The notes: generated by a model not told the origin, from the sequence alone. Positions 12,310 through 23,351 are shown, counted from the first letter of the stretch. The stretch: DNA of 64,000 bases from Cavia porcellus (GCF_034190915.1 NW_026947485.1:38887519-38951518); one strand, 5' to 3'. A program made the numbers and translations.

Positions 12310-13138
12310 TTAAAAAGCATGAATAACCTAAAAATGTCAGCTACTTTGGAAGGCAGCTGGGAAGTTTTGTTTTACAAAATTAAATATACTCATCATATGA
12401 GCCAGCAACTGCACTCCTTGGTATTTCCCTAAATGAGCTGAAAACGTATATGTATACAAAAGCCAACACACAAATATTCAGAACAGCTTTATTCATAATT
12501 GCTAAAACTTGGAAGCAACCAAGATCTTGCAGGATATCAAAGGGTAAACTACAGTACATCCATACAGTAGAATACTATTCACACTGATAAGAAATAAATT
12601 ACAAGTCATGAAAAGACATAAACCTTAAATGCATATTACCAAGTGAAAGAAATCAACTCAAAAAGGCTACATATATGATTCTACCTGTGTATTTGGAAAA
12701 GACAAAACTATGGAGGCAGTAACAGGATCAGTGATTGGCAGGGTTTACACAAAGGGAGAGAAGGGAGGTTGGGGATTTAGCTCAGCAGCACAGTACATGC
12801 CTGGCAAACACAAGGTTGTGAGTTCGATTCCTAGTGCCAACCCAAAAAAAAAAAAAAAAAGGAAGAGAGAGCACAGGAAATTTTTAGTGTAGTGAAAGCA
12901 TTTTGTATAAGGTAGCAGAGGATACATCTTTAAACATTTTTCAAAACCGCTAGTCCACAAGAAAGATGGAACTGTAACATAAACATGGACTTTTAGTTAA
13001 CATTGGCTCATCAATTTTAACAACTTTACCACACTAAAGAAAAATGCTAATAAGAGAAAGGAGATGGAGGAATATTCGGGAACTCTGTTTTCCACTCAAT
13101 TTTCTATAAACTTAAAGTTGTTCTAAAAAATAAAGCAT
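12310..13138 (+). mobile_element. Old L1 3' end (L1M type)
   Basis: Eroded ORF2 end with GTGAAAGAAATCAACTCAAAAAGGC and GATTCTACCTGTG blocks. The older-L1 3' terminus GTTGTTCTAAAAAATAAAGC is near 13120. It is interrupted by an ID at 12767. Confidence 0.8.
12767..12860 (+). repeat. ID SINE variant
   Basis: Has GGTTGTGAGTTCGATTCCTAG and a GTGCCAACCC end, a different subfamily from the GGTACCGATAAA copies. It is inserted in the old L1. Confidence 0.85.
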
Positions 13139-13139
13139 T

Positions 13140-13262
13140 GCTGGGCATAGTGCTACACACCTATAATCTTAGCGCATGGGAGGCCGACATAGAAGTATTG
13201 CCCAAGTCTGAGACCAGTGTGAACTACACAGCAAGACCCCATGTCAAAAACAAATAAATAAA
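13140..13262 (+). repeat. B1 SINE
   Basis: CTGGGCATAGTGCTACACACC leader; the 3' half is short. Confidence 0.75.
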
Positions 13263-13316
13263 TGGTAAAAGGTATTAAGTAAAAAAAAAAAAAAAAAATT
13301 AAAGACAAAAACAATG

Positions 13317-13462
13317 TGCCAGGCATGTGGTGGTGCAGGCCTGTAACCTTACCACTGGGAAGGCTAAGGAAGGAAAATAGCTCAGAGTTCAAGGCCACCC
13401 TGGGCTATGTGAGTTTAAGGTCAGCCTGCACTACATAGTGAGACTCTGACTCAAAAAAATAA
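13317..13462 (+). repeat. B1 SINE
   Basis: Long form with two GTTCAAGGCCACCC / TTTAAGGTCAGCC segments. Confidence 0.82.
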
Positions 13463-13504
13463 ATTATATTTAAAATTAAAATTACATTAAAAAAATACAA
13501 TGTT

Positions 13505-13611
13505 GGGGCTGGGGATTTAGCTCAGCGGCATAAGTGCCTGCCTTGCAAGCAGGCAGTCGTGAGTTCAATCCCCGGTACCGATAAAAAGGAAAAAGACCAA
13601 AAAAAAAAAAA
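13505..13611 (+). repeat. ID SINE
   Basis: Flanked by AAAAAATACAATGTT and a slightly diverged copy after the tail. Plus strand, i.e. antisense to the proposed 3' UTR. Confidence 0.9.
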
Positions 13612-14182
13612 AAAAAAATACAACGTTTCCATAAGAAATCATGACAAAGGTGGAATACAGGGTTTTCAGTCACGGTAAAGAGCTCTTCCTCTCTAAATCG
13701 TCACAGCCCATAGTTACATAACATTTAACAGTTTTATAGTTATACACTGTTTTGGTTTACATATAGCACAATTTGCATATATTTATTTTTAAAATACAGT
13801 TTATATACATGGCATACACAGTTTAATCACTGTATAGGGCTGAACACATCTGAACTCAACAGGGAAGTGCAGCAGTACAGTGGGGGAGACGATGAGGCGG
13901 GTGGCTCAGCTCCATCCAGAGAAGAGAGGCAGCCAGGCAAGGCTCGCCCACACTGCTGTGGGACCACCTGAAACTCCATGTCACCTTCTTCCTGTGCCCA
14001 CGACCTTGCTGTGGCTTGGTTTGCTGATAGAGTTAACTAACAAGAAGTCCCAGTACAGGTCAGGACAGTGACATCAAGTCACCAAGAAAAGAAAAACTTG
14101 TAAGTGGTACACAGTATTCTGGTTTATATTGCACTAAAATATGCATTGTAGGCTTTTTTTCCCATTAAAAATACTCAAACCA

Positions 14183-14271
14183 GGGCTGGAGATTTAGCTC
14201 AGCGGCATAAGCACCTGCCTTGCAAGAAGGCAGTCGTGAGTTTGATTACTGGTACCAATTAAAAAAAAAAA
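14183..14271 (+). repeat. ID SINE
   Basis: B-box slightly degraded (GAGTTTGATTACTGG); the end is GGTACCAATT plus A. Confidence 0.88.
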
Positions 14272-14451
14272 AAACTTAAAACCAAAATAGTACTTAATGT
14301 TTAAAGAGATACTACATTTGGTAAAATGTTACTAGAAAAATCAATTAATACAATTTTTAAAACATGCTATAAACAGTATGGCCTTCCCAGATCCACTTGC
14401 AGGGTTTCCATGCTAAGAAATACAACAGCAATATGTGGTGAAAGCAGTAAA

Positions 14452-14575
14452 TTGAGCTAGGCATGGTAGCACATGCCTGTGATCCCAGTACTCAGGAGGC
14501 TGAGTCAGGAGGATTGCCCAGCATCTGAGGCCACCCGGAACTACATAAAAAGACTCCATCTCACAACCCACCCCC
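14452..14575 (+). repeat. B1 SINE
   Basis: TAGGCATGGTAGCACATGCC leader; the internal duplication is shortened. Confidence 0.82.
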
Positions 14576-15597
14576 ACCCAACAGAAAATCCAAAAAACAA
14601 GTGAATTAAGTACACGTGTCTCATGTGTAGTACTCATTTATTTTCTTTTTCAAATAAGACAACAAAAATGGGATTATCATCTTCATGTGGCTATTCTGCA
14701 ATTTTTATAAATATTAAAATGGGATCCTTTTTATATTATTTAAAGAGGAAACAGGGAAGCAAAGAAACAAATGAAAGTATTAACTGTGGTATTCCCGAAT
14801 GACAAATTTCTAGCATCTTTTTACTTAACATTCTTTTACCCACAAAAACCACACACAATACTTCCACAATCATTATATAAAATATTACACAGCATGCAAA
14901 ATCAGTATACTATAACTACATGTATCAATAAACTTTAATTTCTTATACAAATTTCAAAACACATATAATATATTTTTCTATGGATACATACACATACAGG
15001 AAAGGATTGTAAAAATTCAGGGAAAGGATAAATGCAATTTTAGTATCACTTATTCCAATTGCTTGGGAACATAAATGTTTTGGGTTTAAATTTGGATATG
15101 GAGTATTTGCATATACATGCAATGTCTAAGAATCTACCATGAAATGATGTTTCATGTTTCATATCACCTTATAGCCTAAAGGTAATTTTATACAATATTT
15201 TCAGTGTGCCCATGTTTTCATAATTGTGATTTATACGTATATATATACATATACAAAATGTCACTTGTAGTGTCATATTTGTATTTTTAAAAATTCAGAT
15301 TCTGGAGCATTTCACATTTCAGAGTTTTAAATTAGGGACCTACCAAATACAGAATAATAGTCACACACAACTCTCCTACCAGCTGTTCCTTCTCACAGTG
15401 TTACTTAAATAGATGACCAAAGCCCAGGGAATACCTGTCCTATCCTATTTTACCACTGCATTGTGAGACAAAGCAATGTGCTCCAAAGACAACAGGTAAA
15501 GTCACAAAATGTCTGAAAAAACTCTTTCGAGACTTTCAACATGAAATAAAAAGTGTAAGATTCTGACTGTTAGAAATGTCCTAATGCAGGTCCCTGA

Positions 15598-15716
15598 TGA
15601 CCTGTTTTTGAGCCAGTGTCTTGCTGTGTAGTTCAAGTTGGCCTCAGATTCGTGGCAATCCTCCTGCCTCAGCATCCTAAGTGCTAAGATTATAGGTGCA
15701 TATACCACGCTCAGCT
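15598..15716 (-). repeat. B1 SINE, antisense
   Basis: Minus-strand copy with a GAGCGTGGTATATGCACC leader and truncated tail. Confidence 0.8.
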
Positions 15717-15734
15717 CTTTTTGAGATAAAAGTT

Positions 15735-16050
15735 TTTATTTTTATTTTGTATTAGTATAGGTAATACACAGTGATTACAGTCAGCTTGGGAGGTTGATAC
15801 ACATACAAATCACATCTTGATTATTTTTATTCCCCCAACTCCTTCCCTCCTTCCCTAGATTTTCCCTACCTGTGTACAGACTATCTCCCTGTTTCTTAAC
15901 ATGGCTCTTTTTTTTTCTTTTGCTCTTTAAATTCTTTGTATTTTGGGTCTCTAAGAGAAACAATGTGATACTTAACCTTTTGAGTTAGCTCATTTAGTAG
16001 TACGGTCTTAAAATCCATTCATTTTCTTACAGCAGAACAAACATTTTTAA
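15735..16050 (-). mobile_element. Antisense old L1 fragment
   Basis: Read on the minus strand it resembles the L1 3' region (GTTAAGTATCACATTG, then a Lys-rich segment). It is similar in layout to the clearer antisense L1 beginning at 56810. Diverged, so tentative. Confidence 0.45.
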
Positions 16051-16395
16051 AAAGCAAAGAAGGGGTGGCTAATCCAGATGCTTTAGATGTAGTGCTATTC
16101 CTTCCCATTTCCACCGTCAACTTTATTCCCCATTCCTATATCCCAGTCCTAACCAAAAAATGACTGCAACAAACAAATTACCTGAAAACAAAATAAGAAA
16201 GGTGCAGGTAACACTTAAAGGACTTTGAGATTATCAACACATAGGTAGGTGAATGGAGACTTCCTCCCTAAAAGGAGAATAGACAGCATGTTCTATTTCA
16301 CAAAAACAGGAAAAGAAAAAACAAAGAGTAGTTCTTAACCATATAAGGTTATTCCAGAGGACAAGCTTCCTTGAATGGGACAATTACTTAAAACT

Positions 16396-16545
16396 CCTAT
16401 GGTAACACATACCTGTGATCCCGGCACCAGGGAGGCTGAAGCAGGAGAGTTGCCACAAGTCCCACGCCAGCCAAGACTACAAGAGTTCAAGGCCAGCCTG
16501 AACTACAAAGCAAGATCCTGTCTCAGAAGACCAAAACAAAACAAA
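16396..16545 (+). repeat. B1 SINE
   Basis: CTATGGTAACACATACCTGTG leader and ATCCTGTCTCAGAAGACC end. Confidence 0.8.
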
Positions 16546-17233
16546 CAAACAAAAAACACAAAAACAAACTTCAACTAAGATCTAAAATTTTTAAAATAAA
16601 GTAAAAAATAAAATAACCTATACCAAGATGTTTTATAGCTTATATGGAAACAAGATTTTCATCTACTATCCTTAAAAATGCCACACAGACAAATTACTAT
16701 ATTGGGGATGTCTCAAAGGAATTTTACTTTAATAACTATTTTTACTAAAGAATGTCAGAATTATTTTCCAAGTTATCACACAGTTTTGGTTTATCACCTT
16801 ATAGTATGCCATGGCAGAGGTTTCCCTGAACCAACAGCAGAAAAAAAGGAAGCAGATGAGGAGGAAGAAGAGAAGAGGAGGCAGTCACTGCCCAACATAT
16901 TCTTAGAAATCAAAATGCATTTCTTAACTCACTATGTAAAAGGAAAATGATTTGTTCACCTTCCACCTATAGTCCCTTTTTAAAAGACTTTCCTAGATCA
17001 AGCACAGTGTGACCTACCAAAATTTAAACTGATGTTTGCTTTTCAGATTAGATCTTTCCTACTTGAGGACGGATCACTACAGACCACTACAAATATAAAG
17101 ACAAAAGGCACAGGACTAGCTAATAGAAACACAGTAAGGCTCAAAGTGCTAGCCTTGTAGGCACTATCACCTGATACTTAGTTCTTTCTTTCAGCATTTC
17201 CATTACAAGATACATCACCTATATTATACATGT

Positions 17234-17302
17234 TCATTCTTTCCTCATAATGTCTATAGAGAAGCTTTCTGATCGAGACTGCCTGGCTGAGTGTGCGATC
17301 AT
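17234..17302 (-). CDS. Terminal coding exon candidate, unidentified minus-strand gene
   Basis: Follows an acceptor ending TTATGTAG on the minus strand. In phase 0, as required by the exon at 17544-17603, it encodes 22 residues, including SARQSRSESFSIDIMRKE, and then TGA. A second open frame (phase 1 entry) with a possible donor at 17219 is less consistent with the upstream exons. I do not recognise the protein tail. The reading is inferred from splice phase, not from homology. Confidence 0.4.
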   Translation of the reverse strand: MIAHSARQSRSESFSIDIMRKE

Positions 17303-17543
17303 CTACATAATTTTACTCACCAACTTTTATTCTATTTAAATGTCAACATATCACATTCATCAAATAAATATTTTGTAAGTGCCATCACTCTGTAAAGTTC
17401 TGGATCACGAACTGAAGAATTATCAGTTGTAGCCCTCAAAAGTGAACCACGGGACTAAGGGGTCAGACTTCCAAAGTATCAGGCTAAGACTACATTCAGA
17501 ATAACTCAGATGTTAGCTGCAAAGTTGGGGTGAAACTACTTAC

Positions 17544-17603
17544 AGCACAAGTTATGGTAACAGCATCACATTGCACTAGTAATCCTATTTTTGCCATAAT
17601 GTG
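17544..17603 (-). CDS. Coding exon candidate, unidentified minus-strand gene
   Basis: 60 nt, entered after a T-rich tract and GGGAG, and left by a strong donor GCT|GTAAGTAG. Only phase 0 is open, giving HIMAKIGLLVQCDAVTITCA. Phase 0 is exactly what the upstream exon at 20169-20298 leaves. The acceptor is less typical than the donor. Confidence 0.45.
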
Positions 17604-17951
17604 CTCCCAGTTTAAAAAAAAAAAGCCAGCAGAGGGCAGTCTATTTGCTTCAAGAATGTTTGTGCTGGAAGAGTAAAAATTATTAATTTTTATTAAATCT
17701 TCACTTGTGAATTCACATCTCTTCCCTATTCTGCTCCACAAATGGAAATTATGCACAGAGCATTTCTGTCACATTGGGAAGTATGATGGCAACCTGCAAA
17801 AGCATGGCCACCAAGCTCTGAGTCATGGTAAATGAGCCACTCTTTTTTTCCACAGGGAGTATCATTTTTTGTTTGACAGAATGCCTAGCAAACTATATGG
17901 TTATTCACACCTGACTACTTGACAGTCATGTTCTCAAAAACTAAGTTAGTT

Positions 17952-18100
17952 TAGGTGGGCATAAAGTGGCACACACCTGCAGGTGCCGCAATCAGGAGGC
18001 TGAGGCAGGAGGACTGCCACAAATTCCAGGCTAGCCTGGGATACACTGCGAGTTCAAGACCATCTGAACTACATAGCAAGATCCTGTCTCAAAAAAGAAA
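17952..18100 (+). repeat. B1 SINE
   Basis: GGTGGGCATAAAGTGGCACAC leader; long form with a duplicated middle. Confidence 0.83.
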
Positions 18101-18618
18101 AGAAAGAAAATTAAGTGCGTCTATCACTAATAGTATTTGTTGCCAATGAATGATAAAGTTTGACATTTTAAGTGATAATTTTAAAAATTAAAAAATAAAT
18201 TTTAAAAAAGTGATAATTAGAACTTTGGACTTCCTGAAAGATGACAGAGTGGCAAGCAGCACAGAAAGGGCCTCTCAGAGATTTGGTGCCCAGACATTAG
18301 AATATAACGCAAGGAAAAGGAGGGAAGTGGGTCACCCTTGACCCAGGAAGGATCTGAGGCAAGAATTGAAGCCCACAGGAATAGCAAAGAGAAAACTTCA
18401 ATGAAGTAGAATTTTGGAAGAGCTCTATCTGTCATAATGAGCTTGACAGCTTTTTATTACTTAAGTTGACCTTCTATGATGAGATCACTGCTGACATTAG
18501 TATTTTTGTGCTAATATTTAAGTAGGTTTGTATAACTCCGTGAAGTTATTTTCCAATGAATCTATGTTGTTACAAAATCATTCATGGGTTAATAAGTTCC
18601 ATTCAAAGTACATGACAA

Positions 18619-19717
18619 TTCCTTTCGTGGAGATAGCTGTGCTGGCTCAGCTACCTCACTACCCCCATAGCTTAAGAGCATACAGCATCATCTGAGGACA
18701 GCTCAAGAGCATGACAAGCAGGGCCCCGTGGTGGTCTATTACTGTCAGTTATATGCTATGCAAACTGGAATGAAGATTGACAGTAAAACACCAGAATGTT
18801 GTAAACTTTTATCAAAGCTAATGAATCAGTTAGCAGCTCTTAAGAAACAGCTGGGTGATAATGAAGCTATTACACAAGAAATACTTGGTTCTGCTCATTT
18901 GGAGAATTATGCTTTAAAAAATGTTTTTGTATGCAGATAATGAAGATCGTGCTGGACAACTCCGTAAAAAATATGATCAAGTCCTTCTATACTGCAAGCC
19001 TTCTAACAGATGTCTTAACAGTATTTGCAGAACTCACTGAAGTGTCTATTTTTTATTGTCTTAATAGCTGAAGATAAGTAATGTTGCTCTTTATCAGTTT
19101 TCTTAATGTACTATTTAGTTAGAGTAGCATGTCCATCAGAAATGTAATGCAAACAAGATAACTAAAAACTTTTTACACTTTTAAAAACTAAAAATAGGTG
19201 AAATTATTTCAAATAATATATTTTAATTTCATAGTAAGTTCTTTTAAATCTAGCAAGTATTTTGCTCTTTTCTCATATGTATACCTACTGTTTTGGACTG
19301 TACAAGTTCAGATATTCTTAAGGGTTCATATGTTATTAATCCTATGTGTTTCTATATTATATTTGATGGACATACCAAAACCAAAGACATTTTAGGAATA
19401 TTTTTTTCCTGTTTTATCTATACTCAAAAATGACTCAATGCAAGTACTGTCTCTTTCTCCTCTTAAGTTTTCTTTAGCAAGTGACTGATTGATACTTCAA
19501 ATGTTGCTGTAGTCAGCTTTTTCTTTTTATCTGTAGATGGAAATAATATTGACTCTTTATCCAAAATTTTCTTTTGTAACTCCTCTAAAATATTATTAGA
19601 TCTCATTTACTTACAGCATTTTTCTTTGTTCATTTCATATTACCCTAATTTCATATCATTGCTCATAGTTGTACAAAACTAAATAAAGTCTATTTTTTTG
19701 TTGTTGTTGTTAAAAAA
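18619..19717 (+). pseudogene. VTA1: VTA1 (LIP5) processed retropseudogene, internally deleted
   Basis: An intronless copy of the VTA1 mRNA, the ESCRT-associated activator of the VPS4 ATPase. It begins in the 5' UTR; the start codon is ATA at 18633-18635. It then follows the N-terminal MIT-domain coding sequence: LKSIQHHLRTAQEHD, YAMQTGMKIDSKTPEC and LKKQLGDNEAITQEI are all recognisable. An extra A near 18917 shifts the frame and stops it at 18938. After the segment matching FYTASLLTDVLTVFAELTE the copy leaves the coding sequence, at roughly one third to one half of the ~307-aa protein, and runs into UTR-like sequence with AATAAA at about 19682 and a short tail. A 14-bp TSD, AAAGTACATGACAA at 18605-18618 and 19718-19731, proves L1-mediated insertion. 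It lies in an intron of the minus-strand gene. Confidence 0.93.
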
Positions 19718-19732
19718 AAAGTACATGACAAA

Positions 19733-19870
19733 ACACTGGGTATGATGGTGAATGCCTATAATGCCAATGCTGGGAGGCTGAGGCAGGAGGATCGCTGTGA
19801 GTTCAATACCAGCCTATACTACATGGTGAGTTCAAGGCCAGTATGAACTATGCAGTGAGACCCTAATTTA
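19733..19870 (+). repeat. B1 SINE
   Basis: Starts directly after the VTA1 retrocopy's 3' TSD, with an ACTGGGTATGATGGTGAATGCC leader in pieces. Confidence 0.82.
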
Positions 19871-19871
19871 A

Positions 19872-19928
<57 letters not shown>

Positions 19929-19935
19929 TATATGA
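19871..19935 (+). repeat. (TA)n/(CA)n microsatellite
   Basis: A short TA block followed by about 20 CA dinucleotides and ATACACACATATA; it has grown from the B1 tail. Confidence 0.95.
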
Positions 19936-19998
19936 CAAAGCAATAATGTTGTGGATTCATATTCTATATTGCAATTCATCTTTAAGAAACTACTGCTG

Positions 19999-20111
19999 GG
20001 GGCTGGGAATTTAGCTCAGCGGCATAAGCACCTGCCTTGGAAACAGGCGGTCGTGAGTTCGATCCCTGGTACCGATAAAAAGTTAAAAAAAAAAAAAAAA
20101 AGATAAAAATA
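19999..20111 (+). repeat. ID SINE
   Basis: Perfect 15-bp TSD AAGAAACTACTGCTG at 19984-19998 and 20112-20126. Confidence 0.92.
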
Positions 20112-20168
20112 AAGAAACTACTGCTGCTGAGTATTGGTTTAATATCAAGGAACAATAGGCACAATTAC

Positions 20169-20298
20169 CTGAAAGCTCTTAAAATACTCTTCAACTACAT
20201 ACTTAGATGAGACCAGATCTTCCTCTTCCAGTTTAACCAAATCAACATTCTGCAGCAAATCACATACAAAAGCAGAGAAGAATCCAGCTATTTCCTCT
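20169..20298 (-). CDS. Coding exon candidate, unidentified minus-strand gene
   Basis: 130 nt on the minus strand between CTGATTAG|A and TTTCAG|GTAATT, with a TTCTAATGAC branch-point-like motif about 15 nt before the acceptor. Entered in phase 2 it is fully open: EEIAGFFSAFVCDLLQNVD, then LVKLEEEDLVSSKYVVEEYF and KSFQ. The incoming phase matches the exon at 29488-29595 (AG plus A gives Arg). The residues look like soluble helical protein with no transmembrane segment. Codon use and phase support a real exon; I cannot name the family. Confidence 0.6.
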
Positions 20299-20338
20299 CT
20301 AATCAGTCATTAGAAATTTGCAAAAAACTGTAAAGCAG

Positions 20339-20438
20339 GGGCTGGGGATTTAGCTCAGCGGCATAAGCGCCTGCCTTGCAAGCAGGCAATAGTGAGTTTG
20401 ATCCCTGGTACCGATAAAAAGGAAAAAGACAAAAAAAA
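20339..20438 (+). repeat. ID SINE close to a splice acceptor
   Basis: Perfect 17-bp TSD AAAAAACTGTAAAGCAG at 20322-20338 and 20439-20455. The insertion point is about 40 nt upstream of the exon at 20169-20298 and in opposite orientation, leaving the proximal branch-point-like motif in place. Confidence 0.92.
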
Positions 20439-20451
20439 AAAAAACTGTAAA

Positions 20452-20567
20452 GCAGCTGAGCACTGTGGAATACTGTTGTAATCCAAGCTTCTGGGGAGAC
20501 TGAGGTAGGATGAGCCTTAGTTCAAGGCTAGCCTGGGCAACTTAGAGACCTTGTCTCAAAATAAAAT
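20452..20567 (+). repeat. B1 SINE, diverged
   Basis: GGAGACTGAGGTAGGATGAGCC and AAGGCTAGCCTGGGCAACTT blocks; the second half of the duplication is lost. Confidence 0.65.
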
Positions 20568-20571
20568 AATA

Positions 20572-20642
20572 AAGGGCTCAGAGCAGGAAGCTTGTCTCAT
20601 ATGTATAAGGCCCTGTGATCAATCTCCAATACCACCGAATGA
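20572..20642 (+). repeat. Old ID-type SINE fragment
   Basis: GGGCTCAGAGCAGGAAGC and TGTGATCAATCTCCAATACC match degenerate box regions. Confidence 0.4.
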
Positions 20643-20734
20643 AAAAGAAAAATCCAACTGTAAAACAGTCCCAGTCTTTTCCTGTAATTGGGCCTTTTTT
20701 TTAATAGTTATTTTTTACAGAAATTGGTTTTTTT

Positions 20735-20846
20735 GGTTTTTGTTTTTTGTTTTGTCTTTTTCGTTTTTATCAGTACAAGAGATCAAACTCACAACTGCCT
20801 GCTTGCAAGGCAGGCGCTTATGCCGCTGAGCTAAATCCCCAGCCCC
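20735..20846 (-). repeat. ID SINE, antisense
   Basis: AGAAATTG flanks both ends (20719-20726 and 20848-20855). The A box is intact on the minus strand. Confidence 0.9.
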
Positions 20847-20929
20847 TAGAAATTGTTTTATTTTTAATGATTGTTATTTAAAATGAACAAATAGTTTCAA
20901 ATTTCTCAGTTCTAATAACTAACATGTTA

Positions 20930-21075
20930 GCCAAGCATGAGTGCATGGTCTGTAATCCCAGTCCTTAGGAGGCTGAGGTAAGACGATCTTTGTGAGTTCA
21001 AGACCAGCCTGGACTACGAAGTAAGCTCAAAGCCAGCCTCAACTGCATAGCCATACCCTGTCTCAAAAAGACCAA
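20930..21075 (+). repeat. B1 SINE
   Basis: AAGCATGAGTGCATGGTCTG leader and a complete duplicated middle ending CCCTGTCTCAAAAAGACC. Confidence 0.83.
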
Positions 21076-21147
21076 AAAAAAAAAAGAAAAGAAAAAAAAA
21101 ACAATTAATATGGTAAATATCAAAAGTTGTAACCCTGTAATATTGCT

Positions 21148-21200
21148 GGTGTGGTGGCACACATCTGAGGCTGATGCAGGAAGACTGCATGTTTGATCGT
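21148..21200 (+). repeat. B1 5' fragment
   Basis: GCTGGTGTGGTGGCACACATC leader only; it stops where the LTR element begins. Confidence 0.5.
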
Positions 21201-22409
21201 AGGTATCTGAGTCACTTTCCTGTCTCTAGGACAAGATAACCAATATCCACAACTTAGAAGAAAGAGAGTTTATTCTGGCTTACTATTTCTGACTCTAGCT
21301 GGCTGGCTCCAAGGCAAAAACAGGATGGAAGAAGTCAGTTTAAAAAAAAAAGGAGAAAAACATGTTCACCCATGAAGCTAGGCAGCAGAAAGAGAAGGCA
21401 GAAGCTGGGAGATGTACCCTTCCCAGTGACACAACCAGTGAGCCACCTCTTCCTACCAGGCCGCACCTCCTAATAGAACATTCAGCTCTTAACATTCATC
21501 AGTGGATGAATCCACCAATGAATAGAATGTCCCCAGATCTAATCACCTTCCACACAAATTTTGGGAGACATTTTAGATCTAAACTTACTCTACCCATGAC
21601 CTCCAAAAGACTTCTGTCCATCTCATTATACAAAATGCATTTAGCCTATTTCTAAGAGTTGCCAAGATGTAACAGTTCCAGCACTGCTAGAAAGTCCAAG
21701 TCCAAAGTCTCCTCTGAGACTCAAGGCAAACTCCTTGCTGAGAGCCCCTACAGAAAACAAAAAGAAAGTTAAATGCTTCCAAAACAAAGGCATAGTAAAC
21801 ATTCCCATTCAACAAGAGAGAAATAGGGAGATAAAGAATGGAACTAAAACCAGACTGAAAACCAGCAGGGCAAACATTAAACCTGTAGCTCTGTATCCAG
21901 TACCTGGAGCAAGGTGAGCTTCAAAGAGCTTGGGCAGCCACACCCCCATAGTACTGCTATCTGCAGCCCTTAAGGCCTTTCTCTGGGGTGGCTCTGCTCA
22001 TTGCCTATAGCTTTCCTCAGTAGACATTCCTGGCACCTTCAACTTTCTAGTCTGTACTGCACTTCTGGCTTCACTCCCTATCTTCACACACTGGCCTCTC
22101 AGTGTGTGAAGGCTTTCTTCTGAATTCTGAGTAGAAACCTCCACAACCTCATAACCCTCGCAATTTTCATGACTTTAAAACCAGCTTCATATGGATGACT
22201 CTGTCAGAGAGCACTGTGGCTGAATTTGGGGAAACATTTCCCTCTGTGACCCTAAACAAGCAAAGTGCTCTAGGGCTCTCTACTCAGATGAAAGCTTTAT
22301 AGTTTTGCACCTTTGAGCCTGTGATGAGTAGGGGCTTGCTGATTCCTAAGACGCCTTTCAATCATCTTTATTGTCCTGATACAAAATACTTGCATTTTTT
22401 AAAAATACA

Positions 22410-22432
22410 AATCTTTTTTTTTTTTTTTTTTT
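22410..22432 (+). repeat. Poly(T) run
   Basis: About 22 T inside the MaLR internal region. Confidence 0.9.
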
Positions 22433-23118
22433 AGTAGCCATCCTTCCCTTTGTTCTACTTTGTAGGCCCTTACCTTATGACAAAGCTGGAAACTCTTCAA
22501 ATCATTTAGCTTTGCTATTTGCTCGTGATTTTTTACTACAAATCTGGCTAAAAACATCTAGCAGTATCCATGCCACAACCCGAGCCCTGGGCTACCTTGA
22601 AATTTCCTCCAATAGATTAATTAGTTCACTACGCTTAATCTCAGTCTTCTGCAAAGTCTTAGTCATGGGCAAAACGAAGACTTATTTTCTACCAGGGTGT
22701 AGCACATATGACTGCTAGCCCAACTGCCATTGGAGTACTTATTTCCAACTGAAACTTTCTGAGTCCCGTCTTTACTGTACACATTTCAATCAGTATGCTG
22801 GTCTTTTGAGCTCTGACCAGAATTTCTCATCAATTTTACTTATTCTGGTTATAGCGTTCTCTAAGCTTTTCCTGAACGCCAGTTTCAAAGGCTTCTGGAC
22901 CACAGGATCAAGTATAGTCATACCAATGATTCTATTCTTGGTACTGATATCTGTCTTAATTTTTCATCACTGGACAAATTACCTGGCACTCATAACTTAA
23001 AGAAGTGGTTTATTTTGGCTCACTATTAAGTCCATTGTAGACTGGCTCCAGACAGAAACAAAAATGGCAGAGGAGCACAGAGAGGAAAAGGTGCTCAGCC
23101 ACAGTAGTCAAGAAGCAG

Positions 23119-23215
23119 AGGGGCTGGGGATTTAGCTCAGCAGCGTAAGCGCCTGCCTTGCAAGCGCATGGTATTGAGTTCGATCCCCATCCCCAGTACC
23201 GATAAAAATAAAGAA
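23119..23215 (+). repeat. ID SINE variant
   Basis: Carries a small duplication, CCCCATCCCCAGTACC, at the 3' end. 8-bp TSD AGAAGCAG at 23111-23118 and 23216-23223. It lies inside the MaLR LTR. Confidence 0.88.
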
Positions 23216-23351
23216 AGAAGCAGAAAGAGAAGAGAAAAGCTGCTATTGAGTATAGTGTCTCTGTGACCCAATCACACAGAAGAGTTTTGATTTAGATCTA
23301 GGCCATAAAACTAGGCAACTTAACCATGTCATGAAGTAAAAAATACAAAGA

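Larger units (their letters stand above)
13470..17233 (-). other. Probable 3' UTR of the minus-strand gene
   Basis: Downstream of the last coding exon candidate. Read on the minus strand, 13620-15550 looks like a mammalian 3' UTR: AT-rich, no long frames, a GC-richer island at 13870-14060, and AATAAA signals near 14637-14642 and 13782-13787. It contains B1, ID and a degenerate antisense L1 segment, so the UTR may be shorter or alternatively spliced. A pyrimidine-tract acceptor with a short open frame at 15440-15512 could be an alternative last exon. Confidence 0.35.
21205..23330 (-). mobile_element. ERVL-MaLR element, two LTRs with internal region, antisense
   Basis: Two similar LTR-like segments (about 21205-21650 and 22945-23330) share blocks such as GTTTATTCTGGCTTACTAT / GTTTATTTTGGCTCACTAT, so both read as MaLR LTRs on the minus strand. 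The sequence between them contains MaLR internal-region blocks near 22590-22800. No intact gag-like frame remains. The right LTR was later hit by an ID at 23119. This is an old inactive copy; family assignment is from recall, not alignment. Confidence 0.65.

Noticed and set aside
15440..15512. Possible last exon with acceptor GTTTTTTCAG and a short open frame
   Set aside because: Open in more than one phase and short, so it has little information. Kept only as an alternative inside the proposed 3' UTR.
16798..16825. Possible 28-nt minus-strand exon behind a superb pyrimidine tract
   Set aside because: It needs phase 1 entry, but the exon chain arrives in phase 0 and stops at 17234. It could be an alternative 3' exon, not called.
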